A stretch of 64,000 nucleotides of DNA, taken from contig NZ_JACHJQ010000007.1 of the NCBI RefSeq assembly GCF_014203735.1, forward strand, positions 124,001-188,000, in the 5' to 3' direction. The position numbers and the translations under genes were made by a program. The notes beneath the pieces were generated by a model. The model worked only from the letters and a program-made list of their open reading frames with translations. It was not told the origin of the DNA and ran no database searches. Numbering within the stretch: position 1 is the stretch's first letter; each line of letters opens with the position of its first letter. Below, one piece after another: positions 29,333 to 40,690 of the stretch. This stretch comes from Actinophytocola algeriensis. Lineage in GTDB: Bacteria; Actinomycetota; Actinomycetes; Mycobacteriales; Pseudonocardiaceae.

Positions 29333-30112
29333 GTGATCCTCGACCGGTTCCGGGTTGCCGACCAGGTGGCCGTCGTGACCGGGGCGGGACGCGGGATCGG
29401 GGCCGCGACGGCGGTGGCACTCGCCGAGGCGGGCGCCGACGTGGTGGTCTCGGCGCGGACGGCGGGCGACCTCGACGAGGTCGCCGAGCGGGTGGAGGCA
29501 GCGGGGCGGCGCGCACGAGTCGTGCCGGCCGACCTGTCCGATGTGGACGCGGCGGCCGGGCTGGCCCGGGTCGCGCACGACACGTTCGGGCGCCTCGACA
29601 TCGTCATCAACAACGTCGGCGGCACCTACCCGCGTCCGTTCCTCGACACGGACACGGACTTCCTCGAGCGGGCCTTCCACTTCAACGTGTCCACGGCACA
29701 CGCGCTGACCAGGGCGGCGGTGCCGCTCATGACGACGGGCGCGGTCGTGAACATCTCGTCGATCATGGGCCGGGTCGCCGGACGTGGCTACCTCGCGTAC
29801 GGCACCGCGAAGGCGGCGCTGTCCCACTACACGGAGCTGACCGCGTACGACCTGGCGCCGAGGGTGCGGGTCAACGCGATCGCGGTCGGCTCGGTCGCGA
29901 CGTCGGCACTGGACATCGTGCTGACGAACGACGAACTGCGCGAGAAGATGTCGCGCGCGACACCGTTGCGCCGCATCGGCTCGGCGGAGGAGGTGGCGGC
30001 GACGGTGCTGTTCCTCGTGTCCGCCGCAGGTGGCTATGTGACCGGCAAGGTGCTGGAGGTCGACGGCGGCCTGCAGCAACCGAACCTCGACCTGGGATTG
30101 CCTGACCTATGA
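29333..30112 (+). CDS. Short-chain dehydrogenase/reductase
   Basis: 259 aa, classical SDR. The cofactor motif TGAGRGIG is at about 15-22, NNVGG follows beta-4, and the catalytic YxxxK is YGTAK with an upstream Ser (NISSIMG). It oxidises or reduces a hydroxyl/keto group on an unknown substrate with NAD(P). A KstR-like box directly upstream suggests a steroid or related lipid. The second oxidoreductase starts 58 bp later and is probably cotranscribed. Confidence 0.9.
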   Translation: MILDRFRVADQVAVVTGAGRGIGAATAVALAEAGADVVVSARTAGDLDEVAERVEAAGRRARVVPADLSDVDAAAGLARVAHDTFGRLDIVINNVGGTYPRPFLDTDTDFLERAFHFNVSTAHALTRAAVPLMTTGAVVNISSIMGRVAGRGYLAYGTAKAALSHYTELTAYDLAPRVRVNAIAVGSVATSALDIVLTNDELREKMSRATPLRRIGSAEEVAATVLFLVSAAGGYVTGKVLEVDGGLQQPNLDLGLPDL

Positions 30113-30170
30113 GCGGGGCTCGCGGAGCGATCAAGGCGGAGAGGCCGCTCGGAGCCTGCGAGGAGCGGCC

Positions 30171-31235
30171 GTGAAAGTCGTGCAGTGGAGTACGGGCAAC
30201 GTCGGCAGGCACGCGCTGGCCGGCATAGCGGCACACCCGGACCTGGAACTGGCCGGCGTGTGGGTGTCCACACCGGACAAGGCGGGCCGCGACGCTGGTG
30301 AGCTGGCGGGACTGGGCCGCACGCTGGGCGTCCAGGCGACCACGGACGAGGCGGCACTCCTCGCGTCCCGCCCGGACTGCATCGTGTACACGGCGATGGC
30401 CGACGACCGCCTCACCGAAGCACTGGCCGACCTGGCACGGTTCCTGCGGGCCGGCGTGAACGTCGTCGCGAGCGGGCCCGTGTTCCTGCAGTTCCCGCAC
30501 GGCGTGGTGCCGCACGACCTGGTGGCACCGATCCACGCCGCCGCGGCCGAGGGCGGCGCGTCGCTGTGGGTGAACGGCATCGACCCCGGCTTCGCGAACG
30601 ACTGGCTGCCGCTGGTGCTGACGTCGATGTGCGAGCGGATAGACCAGGTGCGCTGCCTGGAGATCCTCGACTACGCGACCTACGACAACGCGAAGATCCT
30701 GTTCGACATCATGGGCTTCGGCCGCCCGATGGACGACGTGCCGGTACTGCTCCAGCCGGGCGTGCTGTCCCTGGCATGGGGCAGCGTGGTCCGCCAGCTC
30801 GCGGCGGGTCTCGGTGTGCCGCTGGACCGCGTGGAGGAGTCCGCGACCCGCCTGCCCGCACCGCACCGGATCGAGGTCCCGGCCGGTGTGATCGAAGAAG
30901 GCACCGCGGCCGCGCTGCGCTTCGAGGTCCGCGGCATGGTGGGCGACCGCGCGGTCTGCGTACTGGAACACGTGACACGACTGCACCAGGACCTTGGCCC
31001 GGACTGGCCGACGATGCCGGGCCAGGGCGGCTACCGGGTGGAGATCAAGGGCGAGCCGAACTACACGCTGGACCTGCACATCGAGGCCTCGGACGGCGAC
31101 CACAACACGGGCGGGCTGAAGGCCACGGCCATGCGCCTGGTGAACGCGGTCCCAGCGGTCGTGGCCGCGGAACCGGGCCTGTTGACGGCGTTGGACCTGC
31201 CGCTGATCACCGGTCGTGGCCTGGTCACTCGCTGA
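30171..31235 (+). CDS. NAD(P)-binding dihydrodipicolinate reductase-like oxidoreductase
   Basis: 354 aa from a GTG. The N-terminal Rossmann motif is QWSTGNVGRHAL (5-16). The middle region contains SLWVNGIDPGFANDWLPLVL, typical of this long family that includes 2,4-diaminopentanoate dehydrogenase relatives. Many copies in actinomycetes occur with lipid or steroid catabolism genes; the substrate is unknown. It follows the SDR and probably shares its KstR-like control. Confidence 0.85.
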   Translation: MKVVQWSTGNVGRHALAGIAAHPDLELAGVWVSTPDKAGRDAGELAGLGRTLGVQATTDEAALLASRPDCIVYTAMADDRLTEALADLARFLRAGVNVVASGPVFLQFPHGVVPHDLVAPIHAAAAEGGASLWVNGIDPGFANDWLPLVLTSMCERIDQVRCLEILDYATYDNAKILFDIMGFGRPMDDVPVLLQPGVLSLAWGSVVRQLAAGLGVPLDRVEESATRLPAPHRIEVPAGVIEEGTAAALRFEVRGMVGDRAVCVLEHVTRLHQDLGPDWPTMPGQGGYRVEIKGEPNYTLDLHIEASDGDHNTGGLKATAMRLVNAVPAVVAAEPGLLTALDLPLITGRGLVTR

Positions 31236-31255
31236 GCGACCAGACCACGCCCCGG

Positions 31256-32380
31256 CTAGCTGTCGGACTTCGAGGAGGCGTCTGCCTTCTTCTCGGTCCC
31301 GGTGTCGTCGCCGGTCTTCTCGGCCGGTGCCGACTCGGCGTCCGCGGCGGCCTTCTCGGCGGGCTCGGACTCGTCGGCGGCCTTCGAGGGCTCCGGTTCG
31401 GCGTCATCGGCGTCGTCGGCGTCATCGTCAACAGCGTCGGACTCGGAGTCGGAGTCCGGCTTGGCCTCGTCACCCGGTTCGTCCTGCGGCGGCGCGTCCT
31501 TGCCGCGCAACAAGGACGGGTCCTCCCGCTCCCCGCGCGACCGCGCCAGGACGAAGTACACCGCCGCCCCGAGGAACACCAGGATCGACACCCAGACGTT
31601 GATCCGCACCCCGAACACGTGCGTGGCGTCGTCGGTCCGCATCAGCTCGATCCACGTGCGGCCCAGCGTGTAGCCCATGACGTACACGGCGAACGCGCGC
31701 CCGTGGCCGAGGCGGTACTTGCGGTCGACCCACACGACGAGTGCCGCGACGAGCAGGTTCCAGAGCAGCTCGTACAGGAACGTCGGGTGGACGGGCGAGC
31801 CGTCGGTGGCGATGTGGTTGACCGCGACACCGTTGAGGTTGTCCGCCTCGCCGAACTCGTTGACCCGCCGGTACAGCTCGAGGCCCCACGGCAGGTCGGT
31901 CGGCCCGCCGTACAGCTCCTGGTTGAAGTAGTTGCCGACACGGCCGACGGCCTGTGCGACGACGATGCCCGGCGCGATGGCGTCGGCGTACGCGGGCAGC
32001 GGCACGCCCTTGACGCGGCAGCCGATCCACGCGCCGACGGCGCCGAGCGCGATGGCGCCCCAGATGCCGAGACCGCCGTCCCAGATCCGCAGTGCGTTGA
32101 GCGGGTTGTTGCCCTCACCGAAGTACCGGTGCCAGTCGGTGGCCACGTGGTACAGGCGGCCGCCGACGAGGCCGAACGGCACCGCGAACACCGCGATGTC
32201 GATGACCGTCCCCGCGGTGCCACCGCGGGCGATCCACCGCCGCTCACCCCACCAGATCGCCAGGATGATGCCGGCGATGATGCACAGGGCGTATGCGCGG
32301 ATCGGGACGGGCCCGATCTCCCACACGCCCCGGTCCGGGCTCGGGATGTTGGCCAGGAAGACACTGGACGCCACAGTCAC
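31256..32380 (-). CDS. lgt: Prolipoprotein diacylglyceryl transferase with acidic tail
   Basis: 374 aa from the GTG at 32380 (VTVASSVFLANIPSP). It adds diacylglycerol to the lipobox Cys of prelipoproteins in the membrane. About seven membrane segments and the Lgt signature GRVGNYFNQELYGGP are present, as is the N-terminal AYALCIIAGIILA helix. Residues from about 290 on form a cytoplasmic acidic tail (runs such as DEPGDEAKPDSDSESD) rich in Asp, Glu, Ala and Ser, which is common in actinobacteria. It lies 260 bp downstream of trpA, as in M. tuberculosis. Confidence 0.94.
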   Translation of the reverse strand: MTVASSVFLANIPSPDRGVWEIGPVPIRAYALCIIAGIILAIWWGERRWIARGGTAGTVIDIAVFAVPFGLVGGRLYHVATDWHRYFGEGNNPLNALRIWDGGLGIWGAIALGAVGAWIGCRVKGVPLPAYADAIAPGIVVAQAVGRVGNYFNQELYGGPTDLPWGLELYRRVNEFGEADNLNGVAVNHIATDGSPVHPTFLYELLWNLLVAALVVWVDRKYRLGHGRAFAVYVMGYTLGRTWIELMRTDDATHVFGVRINVWVSILVFLGAAVYFVLARSRGEREDPSLLRGKDAPPQDEPGDEAKPDSDSESDAVDDDADDADDAEPEPSKAADESEPAEKAAADAESAPAEKTGDDTGTEKKADASSKSDS

Positions 32381-32640
32381 GCGCGTCACCGTAACGGGCG
32401 ACGTGTGTGGTCGGCGCATCAGGTCCGGCATTCGGGCCGCGGCCCGCCTGACGACCGTCACCACACGGGAGGACGTGGTCGTCTTGACGGCGCGGAGCCA
32501 CGGTCCACGCTCTCGCTGAGCAGCGGGTTTCCGAGCAACCGCGGTGAGAACTCGTGCGCGGCCCTAGCGTCCGCGCCGGAAATGCGGTGATCAAGTCGGT
32601 GGGCCGCCGGATTAGTTGCCTGATTTTCCGGCGCGGGACA

Positions 32641-33431
32641 CTAGCTCGTGACGAGCGGGCGGCGCACGCCCTCGGCCAGCTCCGCCGCCAGTTCCCGCAC
32701 GGCGGCGACACCGGCCGCGGCACTGGACACGAACGCCGAGCCGACGATGACCGCGTCCGCGAAGCCGGCCACCTCCGCGGCCTGCTCCCCCGACCGCACG
32801 CCGAGGCCGACACCGATCGGCAGCGACGTGTGTGCCCGCGCCCGCGCGACCACCCCGGCCGCGTCGGCACCCACGGCGTCGCGGGCGCCGGTGACGCCCA
32901 TGACCGCGGCCGCGTACAGGAACCCGCTGCTCGCGGCGGTGGTGAGCGCCATCCGCTCCTCGGTGGTGGACGGCGCGACGAGGAAGATCCGGTCCAGGCC
33001 GTGGGCCTCCGAGGCGGCGAGCCAGTCCTCGGCCTGGTCCGGCACCAGGTCCGGGGTGATCATGCCGAGGCCACCGGCGGCCGCGAGGTCACGGGAGAAC
33101 CGGTCGACGCCGTAGTGGAACACCGGGTTCCAGTACGTCATGACCACGGCCTTGCCGCCCGCGGCGGACACCTGCTCGACGACCGTGAACACGTCGCGGA
33201 GCCGGAACCCGGCGGACAGCGCCGCGTTCGCGGCCTTCTGGATCGTGGGGCCGTCCATCACCGGGTCGGAGTACGGCACGCCGATCTCGAGCAGGTCGCA
33301 GCCCGCGTCGACCATGCCCTTGAGCAGGTCGATCGAGCCGGGGACGGTCGGGTAGCCGGCGGGCAGGTAGCCGAGCAGCGCGGCCCGGCCCTCGGCCTTC
33401 GCGGCCTCGATCGTGGCGGTGACGGTGCTGG

Positions 33432-33435
<4 letters not shown>
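32641..33435 (-). CDS. trpA: Tryptophan synthase alpha subunit
   Basis: 264 aa from the ATG at 33435. It cleaves indole-3-glycerol phosphate to indole and glyceraldehyde-3-phosphate. The catalytic acid lies in [17 protein letters not shown] and the second catalytic Asp region is [20 protein letters not shown] and the phosphate-binding loop IVGSAFV are also clear. The start overlaps the trpB stop by 4 bp. Confidence 0.96.
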
Positions 33436-34660
<1,225 letters not shown>

Positions 34661-34682
<22 letters not shown>

Positions 34683-35470
34683 GCGGGGTGCGACCCGGCC
34701 GTCACCAGCTGGACCAGCGCCGCCTTGGGGTCGGGTGCCGCGACCAGGCTCTCGCCGACGAGCACCGCGTCGGCGCCTGCGCCGGCGTGGGTCATCAGGT
34801 CGCCGGGGCCGCGGATGCCGGACTCGGCGATCTTCACGGTCTCGAAGGGCAGGCCCGGTGCGAGCCTGCCGAACACCTCGCGGTCGACCTCGAGGGTGTG
34901 CAGGTCACGGGCGTTGATGCCGACCACCGACGCGCCCGCCTCGAGCGCGCGGTCGCACTCCTCGGAGTTGTGCACCTCGACCAGCGCGGTCATGCCGAGC
35001 GACTCGACCCGGTCGAGCAGCGACACCAGCGCGTTCTGCTCCAGCGCCGCGACGATCAGCAGCACGATGTCGGCGCCGTGCATGCGCGCCTCGTGCACCT
35101 GGTAGGGCGTGACGACGAAGTCCTTGCGCAGCAAGGGGACGTCGACGACAGCGCGGACCGCGTCGAAGTCGGCCAGCGAACCGCCGAAGCGGCGCTGCTC
35201 GGTGAGCACGCTGATGACGCGGGCACCCGCGTTGGCGTAGTCCTTGGCGAGTGTCGCCGGGTCGGGAATGTTCGCCAGGTCGCCCTTGGAGGGGCTCCGG
35301 CGCTTGATCTCGGCGATGACCCCGATGTCCGAGGCGCGCAGCGCCGACACGGCGTCCCTGGGCGGCGCTGCCTTGGCCGCGCGCTCCTTGACGACGTCGA
35401 AGGGCAACGCGGCCTCGCGGACCGCGAGGTCCGCCCGCACGCCTTCGATGATCGATTCGAGGACGCTCAC
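34661..35470 (-). CDS. trpC: Indole-3-glycerol phosphate synthase
   Basis: 269 aa from the GTG at 35470 ([16 protein letters not shown]); a GTG at 35479 adds three residues. A TIM barrel with catalytic residues in [35 protein letters not shown] and VKIAESGI. The C-terminus after the barrel (about 15 residues ending PACPRPSR) overlaps trpB. Confidence 0.95.
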
Positions 35471-35610
35471 TGGCCACACTCGCCGACGCTCGTCGATCCC
35501 GGCTGTGGTGCGGCCGAGGTCGATGTACCGCTCGTGCTATCCGTCACCAGCCATGCCCCTTCCCGCTCAAGGGATGCTAACCCTGTGCCGTCGCGGCACC
35601 TTCCACGGGT

Positions 35611-36138
35611 TCACGTTCGTGGCCCGTCGGCCGTCGGATCCTCACCTTCCGACAGGCCATCCCACATGTCCTTGTCGGGATCGCCGGAACGTCGCTCGGC
35701 GTTAGCGCGCTCGTAACGAGCGCCCATCGTGGGCAGTGCCGCGGCGTTGACGACGATCAGCGCGCCCGCCGCGAGGAACAGGAGCCCGCCGAGGAGTGCG
35801 AGGCCACGGCCGGTGAGCAGGTCGAACGGGCCTCCGGTGCTGATCGTCTGCCAGCACACCCAGCCGCCGGCGACCACGATGATCGCGCCCAGCAGGCGGC
35901 GCATCCATCCGCTGACCGCGAACACCCCGGCGAGCGAGGCGAGCGCGAGCAACGCGACGGCGGTGAAGCTGGGCCCGTCCGGCGCCAACTGCACGCCTGG
36001 GTTCAGGAGGGCGCCACCGCGCGGGTCCTCCCGCGGATCGGGGTTCTCGGGGACCCAGCTGAGTTCGTCGGCGCCCCACAACGCGGCCGCGGCACCGAGC
36101 AGCAGCACCAGGATCATCCACAGTGGACGCTTAGCCAT
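35611..36138 (-). CDS. Trp-operon-associated membrane protein (TIGR02234 type)
   Basis: 175 aa with four predicted membrane segments: about 6-23, 58-77, 83-100 and 110-130. This is the Trp_oprn_chp family found between trpE and trpC in many actinobacteria (Rv1610 in M. tuberculosis); its function is unknown. The start overlaps the trpE stop by 8 bp. The cytoplasmic tail is acidic. Confidence 0.88.
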   Translation of the reverse strand: MAKRPLWMILVLLLGAAAALWGADELSWVPENPDPREDPRGGALLNPGVQLAPDGPSFTAVALLALASLAGVFAVSGWMRRLLGAIIVVAGGWVCWQTISTGGPFDLLTGRGLALLGGLLFLAAGALIVVNAAALPTMGARYERANAERRSGDPDKDMWDGLSEGEDPTADGPRT

Positions 36139-37672
36139 CGGCTGCCGGACGCATGGTCCCCGCGGTGGCGATGGCCGCCAGCACCGCGCCCGCCTTGTTG
36201 ACGCACTCGTCGTCCTCGGCGACCGGGTTCGAGTCGGCCACGATCCCGCCGCCCGCCTGCACGTAGGCCGTGCCGTCCCGCATCAGCGCGGTGCGGATGG
36301 CGATGGCGGTGTCGGCGTCCCCGGCGAAGTCGAGGTAGCCAACGACACCGCCGTACAGGCCGCGCCGGGTCGGCTCCAGTTCCTCGATCAGCTCCATCGC
36401 CCGCGGTTTGGGCGCCCCGGAGAGCGTGCCGGCGGGGAAGCAGGCCGCGACGGCGTCGTAGGCCGTCTTCCCGTCCGCGAGCTGTCCGGTCACGGTGGAG
36501 ACGATGTGCATGACGTGGCTGTACCGCTCGACCCGGAAGAAGTCCACGACGTGCACCGAGCCGGGTTTGCAGACCCGTCCCAGGTCGTTGCGCCCGAGGT
36601 CGACCAGCATCACGTGCTCGGCCCGCTCCTTCTCGTCGGCGAGCAGGTCCTTCTCGAGCAGCGCGTCCTCGTCCGGGTCCACGCCACGCCACCGGGTACC
36701 CGCGATCGGGTGCGTGGTCGCCTGCCCGTCGCGCACCGTCACCAACGACTCGGGGCTGGACCCGACGATGTCGAACCCGTCCAGCCGAAGGAGGTACATG
36801 TAGGGGCTCGGGTTGGTGGCCCGCAGCACCCGGTAGACGTCGAGCGGATCGGCGTCGGTGGTCATCTCGAACCGCTGCGAGAGGACGACCTGGAAGGCCT
36901 CCCCGGCCCGGATTGCCTCTTTCGCGACGTTCACGGCGGCGGTGTGCTCCTCCTGCGACCGCCGCCGGACGTACTGGGGCTTCGGCCGTTCGTACACCGC
37001 GGCGGTGGGCGGGGCGGGCGTCTGCAGCCCGCGCGTCATCTCATCGAGACTTTCGACCGCCGCGTCGTAGGCGGCGTCCACCCGCTCGGGGCTGTCGTCC
37101 CAGTTCACAGCGTTGGAGATGAGGGTGATGGTGCCCTCGTGGTGGTCCAGAGCGGCCAGGTCGGTGGCGAGCAGCATGACCAGCTCAGGCAGCCGCAGGT
37201 CGTCGACGGTGTGTTCGGGCAGCCGTTCCAGTCTGCGGACCGCGTCGTAGCCGATGAACCCGACCATGCCGCCGGTCAGTGGCGGCAGCCCGGGCAGCGG
37301 GTCGGTGTGCAACCGCTGGATGGTCTCCCGCAGCGCCGCCATGGGGTCACCCCCGTCGGGCAACCCGACCGGAGGCGTGCCGGTCCACACGGCCTCCCCG
37401 TCACGCTCGGTCAGCGCTGCCGCGCTCCGCACCCCCACGAAAGACCAGCGCGACCAGGACCGCCCGTTCTCCGCCGATTCGAAGAGGAAGGTGCCCGCCC
37501 TTCCGGCCGCCAGCTTCCGGTACACCCCGACCGGCGTCTCGGCGTCGGCCAGCACCCGCCTGACGACGGGAATGACCCGGCGGTCGGCGGCGAGCAGGTG
37601 GAACTCCTCCCGGGTGGGGCTGACCACCCCGAGGCCGGCGGCGGGAGCGGCGGCTTCGATCACACTGACCAT
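36131..37672 (-). CDS. trpE: Anthranilate synthase component I
   Basis: 513 aa from the ATG at 37672 ([10 protein letters not shown]). It makes anthranilate from chorismate. The chorismate-binding domain shows [70 protein letters not shown] and [12 protein letters not shown]. No trpG or trpD is linked. No leader peptide with Trp codons was found in the 196 bp upstream, which it shares with a divergent TetR gene. Confidence 0.95.
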   Translation of the reverse strand: MVSVIEAAAPAAGLGVVSPTREEFHLLAADRRVIPVVRRVLADAETPVGVYRKLAAGRAGTFLFESAENGRSWSRWSFVGVRSAAALTERDGEAVWTGTPPVGLPDGGDPMAALRETIQRLHTDPLPGLPPLTGGMVGFIGYDAVRRLERLPEHTVDDLRLPELVMLLATDLAALDHHEGTITLISNAVNWDDSPERVDAAYDAAVESLDEMTRGLQTPAPPTAAVYERPKPQYVRRRSQEEHTAAVNVAKEAIRAGEAFQVVLSQRFEMTTDADPLDVYRVLRATNPSPYMYLLRLDGFDIVGSSPESLVTVRDGQATTHPIAGTRWRGVDPDEDALLEKDLLADEKERAEHVMLVDLGRNDLGRVCKPGSVHVVDFFRVERYSHVMHIVSTVTGQLADGKTAYDAVAACFPAGTLSGAPKPRAMELIEELEPTRRGLYGGVVGYLDFAGDADTAIAIRTALMRDGTAYVQAGGGIVADSNPVAEDDECVNKAGAVLAAIATAGTMRPAADG

Positions 37673-37822
37673 GCAGGCCATTCTGCCCGGCTCCACGGAG
37701 GTGGACCGCCCGGCCCGTTCGGTTGCTCACCGAAGTTGTCCACAGGCCCTCTCGCTCAATGCCGTGACCGTCGGTGGTGCTCGTTACGCTGGATTCCGGG
37801 GGCCGGCGGCCACGGTCGTTAA

Positions 37823-37838
37823 TTCACCGATCGTTGAA
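37823..37838. promoter_or_regulatory. Near-perfect palindrome upstream of the first TetR gene
   Basis: TTCACCGATCGTTGAA is a 16-bp palindrome with one mismatched pair, 31 bp before the GTG at 37869 and in the shared region with trpE. An autoregulatory TetR operator is the simplest reading. Confidence 0.5.
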
Positions 37839-37868
37839 CAAATTTGCCGTGTGCCGCATCATGGGGGT

Positions 37869-38477
37869 GTGACTGACAAGACGACCGGCGTTCGGCGGCG
37901 GGGGCGGCGTCCCGGGGGGACCGACACGCGGGAGGCCTTGCTGAACGCTGCTCGCGAAGTGTTCATCGAGCAGGGGTACGACGGGGCCACCGTACGAGCC
38001 ATCGCCGGACGGGCCGGGGTGGACGCGGCCATGGTCAACCACTGGTTCGGGGGCAAGGAAGGGCTATTCGGCGAGGCCGTTCTCAAGCTGCCCTTCAACC
38101 CTCAGGACGTTGTCGAGATTCTCGTGGCCTCGCCGCCCGACCTGCTCGGGGACACGATCGTGCGTACGTTCCTCAGCCGGTGGGATGCCAGCGGGGGCGG
38201 GGTGTTCACCGCGCTGATTCGCAGTGTCGCCAGCCACGACGAGGCCGCGGCGATGCTGCGGGACTTCTTCTTCAAGTTCGTCTTCAAGCAGGTCATCGGG
38301 AAGTTCTCGCCCGATCACCAGGATCTTCGTGCGACTCTCCTCGCCACGCAGATCGTGGGGTTGGGCTTGGTGCGGTACGTCGCCCGGTTCGAGCCGCTCG
38401 CTTCCGCCGACATCGACACGCTCGCCGCGGCCATCGCGCCCACTCTTCAGCGCTACATCACCGGTTCCATCACCTAG
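37869..38477 (+). CDS. TetR-family regulator
   Basis: 202 aa from the GTG at 37869. The TetR HTH is at about 20-60 (REALLNAAREVFIEQGYDGATVRAIAGRAGVDAAMVNHWFGGKEGLF). The C-terminal domain resembles that of the TetR at 40056: both have LRSVASH/VRSVSSN, a long helix, then GLGLVRYVARFEPLASAD / [20 protein letters not shown]. The two are therefore related copies flanking hisFI. Ligand unknown. It is divergent from trpE. Confidence 0.88.
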   Translation: MTDKTTGVRRRGRRPGGTDTREALLNAAREVFIEQGYDGATVRAIAGRAGVDAAMVNHWFGGKEGLFGEAVLKLPFNPQDVVEILVASPPDLLGDTIVRTFLSRWDASGGGVFTALIRSVASHDEAAAMLRDFFFKFVFKQVIGKFSPDHQDLRATLLATQIVGLGLVRYVARFEPLASADIDTLAAAIAPTLQRYITGSIT

Positions 38478-38916
38478 ATGGCGTGTCCGCTTACGTTGGC
38501 CGGGTTCGTGGTTTGTTCTCGCCGGACGGGGTTTGCCTCCGGCGGCTCCTCGCCGGAGGGGCAGGTCTCTGGGATGGCCTTCCTGGGTTGGCATCTTCGG
38601 TGGCTTGGCATGGGTCGGTCTGCCTGGGGTGTGGTGTGGGGCTCGCGCCCCCCGGCGCCCCCGGCGTCTCCCGCACCCTCACGACATCCCGTTGTGCCGT
38701 GAAAGGCGCTTTCACGGCGTTGGCCACGCTGTGAAAGGCGCGTTCAGGGCACCCAACGTCCTGAACGCGCCTTTCACGGCACCGGCGATGTCCTGAACGC
38801 GCCTTTCACAGCATCCAGCCCACCCCGGCACGGCGATTACCGTCAGCTTGGCCGGACCCCGCCGCAGGACCCGGCAAACGCTGGTGGACACAGCACTAGC
38901 CGCCTCCGCGACCCGC
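38478..38916. other. 439-bp noncoding region between the TetR gene and hisI
   Basis: No credible gene: the small open frames in it lack ribosome binding sites and have odd compositions. It begins with a probable terminator for the TetR gene (CCTCCGGCG / CGCCGGAGG, 38536-38559). It continues with G-rich then C-rich filler (about 38620-38680) and ends with the palindrome cluster at 38696-38812. Confidence 0.6.
38696..38812. repeat. Cluster of TGAAAGGCGC palindromes
   Basis: Four related units. GCCGTGAAAG and CTTTCACGGC around gcg (38696-38718). GTGAAAGGCGCGTTCAGG (38731-38748) and its exact reverse complement (38760-38777), forming an 18-bp stem with an 11-nt loop. A further reverse copy CCTGAACGCGCCTTTCAC (38792-38809). 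They share the TGAAAG...TTCA pattern with the pair at 19292 and lie beside hisI. Confidence 0.7.
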
Positions 38917-39255
38917 CTAGAGCAGGCGGTCCTCGTCGAAGCAGGTTGCCGCGCCGGTGTGGCAGGCCGCGCCTTCCTGGTCCACCACGAGCAGCACTGT
39001 GTCGCCGTCGCAGTCCAGGCGGACCTCGTGCACCTGCTGGGTGTGGCCTGAGGTCTCGCCCTTCACCCACAGCTTGTTCCTGCTGCGGGAGAAGTACGTC
39101 GCCTGCCTCGTTTCCAGCGTCAGGGCCAGCGCCTCGTCGTCCATCCACGCCACCATCAGCACCTCGCCGGTGCTCCGGCGTTGTGCCACCGCGCAGACCA
39201 GGCCGTCCTGGTTGCGCTTCAGGCGGGACGCGATCTTGGGGTCCAATGTGGTCAT
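38917..39255 (-). CDS. hisI: Phosphoribosyl-AMP cyclohydrolase
   Basis: 112 aa from the ATG at 39255, a monofunctional HisI without the HisE domain. Third step of histidine synthesis. It contains [29 protein letters not shown], the DCDGDT Mg site and the zinc Cys residues in [12 protein letters not shown]. Start and hisF stop overlap (ATGA). Confidence 0.95.
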   Translation of the reverse strand: MTTLDPKIASRLKRNQDGLVCAVAQRRSTGEVLMVAWMDDEALALTLETRQATYFSRSRNKLWVKGETSGHTQQVHEVRLDCDGDTVLLVVDQEGAACHTGAATCFDEDRLL

Positions 39256-40013
39256 CGGACTACCACTTCCGCTTCGCGCAGGGCAGTTTTCACCTCGCCT
39301 ATGTGCAGTTGTCCGAAGTGGAAGACACTGGCGGCCAGTACCGCGTCCGCGCCTGCGTGGACCGCGGGGGCGAAGTGGGACACGTCGCCGGCGCCGCCGG
39401 AGGCGATCAGTGGAACATCCACCTCGGAGCGGACCTTCTTGATCAGTTCCAGGTCGAAGCCCGCCTTGGTGCCGTCGGCGTCCATGGAGTTCAGCAGGAT
39501 CTCCCCCACGCCGAGAGCCTGCCCCCTGGCCGCCCATTCCACCGCGTCCACGCCGGTGCCCTTGCGGCCGCCGTGGGTCGTCACTTCGAAGCCGGACGGC
39601 GTGCCCTCCGCTCGGCGCGCGTCCACCGACAGGACCACGCACTGCGCGCCGAAGCGTTGGGACGCTTCGGAAAGCAGCTCCGGCCGGAGGATCGCGGCGG
39701 TGTTGATGGACACCTTGTCGGCGCCCGCGCGCAGCAGGCGGTCCACATCGGACACCTCGCGGACGCCGCCGCCGACGGTGAGCGGGATGAACACCTGCTC
39801 CGCGGTGCGCCGCACGACGTCGAACGTCGTCTCGCGGTCCGATGAGGACGCCGTGACGTCCAGGAAGGTCAGCTCGTCGGCGCCCTCCGCGTCATAGGCG
39901 CGCGCCAGCTCCACCGGGTCGCCCGCGTCGACCAGGTTCGTGAAGTTGACGCCCTTGACGACGCGCCCGGCGTCGACATCGAGACACGGGATCACCCGAA
40001 CCGCAACTGCCAT
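39252..40013 (-). CDS. hisF: Imidazole glycerol phosphate synthase cyclase subunit
   Basis: 253 aa from the ATG at 40013 ([21 protein letters not shown]); the longer open frame to 40403 is antisense to a TetR gene. It makes IGP and AICAR from PRFAR with ammonia from HisH. Catalytic Asp residues are in PCLDVD and LNSMDADGT. The TIM-barrel phosphate loops (VGGGV, ASGGAGD) are intact. It is separated from hisH/priA by four accessory genes. Confidence 0.96.
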   Translation of the reverse strand: MAVAVRVIPCLDVDAGRVVKGVNFTNLVDAGDPVELARAYDAEGADELTFLDVTASSSDRETTFDVVRRTAEQVFIPLTVGGGVREVSDVDRLLRAGADKVSINTAAILRPELLSEASQRFGAQCVVLSVDARRAEGTPSGFEVTTHGGRKGTGVDAVEWAARGQALGVGEILLNSMDADGTKAGFDLELIKKVRSEVDVPLIASGGAGDVSHFAPAVHAGADAVLAASVFHFGQLHIGEVKTALREAEVVVR

Positions 40014-40055
40014 GCCACGAGGATACTGACCAGCACCGACAGCGAAGGAGCCAAC

Positions 40056-40622
40056 GTGGCAGGCCGCCGCCCCGGACAGACGCAGACGCGTGACGACATC
40101 CTCGCCGCCGCCCGCAACCAGTTCGGCCAGCACGGCTACAACGGTGCCACGATCCGGGGCATCGCCACCGAGGCAGGGGTCAACCCCGCGCTCGTCCACC
40201 ACTTCTTCCGCTCCAAGGAGCAGGTGTTCGTGGCGGCGCTGAACCTGCCGATGACCCCGTCCACCATCGCCGACGCCATCCTGCGGGGTCCCCGCGAACA
40301 GATCGGCGAGCGGGTCATCCGCCTGTTCCTCGGGCTCTGGTCCGCACCCGAGTCCGGGCAGACGTTCCTCGCGCTGGTCAGGTCCGTCTCGAGCAATGAG
40401 CACATCGCCTCACTCATGCGCCAGTTCCTCGAGCACACCGTCGTCGGGCCGGTGTCGGCCGCACTCGACCTGCCGCCGCTGCGGATCACCGGGGCCGCCG
40501 CGCAGGGCATCGGCCTGGCCATGGCGCGCTACGTGATCAAGGTCGAGCCGCTCGCGTCGGCCACCGACGACGAGGTCGTCGAGCTCGTCGCGCCCGTGTT
40601 GCAGCACTACTTCACCCCTTGA
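40056..40622 (+). CDS. TetR-family regulator next to an ABC exporter
   Basis: 188 aa from the GTG at 40056 (GAAGGAG upstream). The HTH covers about 15-55 ([39 protein letters not shown]). The C-terminal domain is similar to the TetR at 37869. It lies 57 bp before the ABC exporter genes on the same strand and is the obvious candidate to repress them through the dyad at 40669. Confidence 0.9.
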   Translation: MAGRRPGQTQTRDDILAAARNQFGQHGYNGATIRGIATEAGVNPALVHHFFRSKEQVFVAALNLPMTPSTIADAILRGPREQIGERVIRLFLGLWSAPESGQTFLALVRSVSSNEHIASLMRQFLEHTVVGPVSAALDLPPLRITGAAAQGIGLAMARYVIKVEPLASATDDEVVELVAPVLQHYFTP

Positions 40623-40668
40623 CCGATACCGGCTCCTCCCGTCTTGACGGCGTCGCTCAACGCGCGCA

Positions 40669-40690
40669 GAATTAAACACGTGACTAATTC
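40669..40690 (+). promoter_or_regulatory. Inverted repeat over the ABC ATPase start codon
   Basis: GAATTA (40669-40674) and TAATTC (40685-40690) flank a 10-bp centre AACACGTGAC that contains the GTG start at 40680. No ribosome binding site is visible upstream, so a leaderless mRNA is likely and the dyad would cover its transcription start. Confidence 0.5.

Noticed and set aside
37673-37868. Trp leader peptide and attenuator before trpE
   Set aside because: No short frame with adjacent Trp codons and no alternative hairpins were found in either register.
38478-38702. Small open frame after the first TetR gene
   Set aside because: No ribosome binding site, overlap with a terminator hairpin, and low-complexity composition; treated as noncoding.
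40014-40403. N-terminal extension of hisF
   Set aside because: The extension is antisense to the TetR gene at 40056; the ATG at 40013 gives the normal HisF start.
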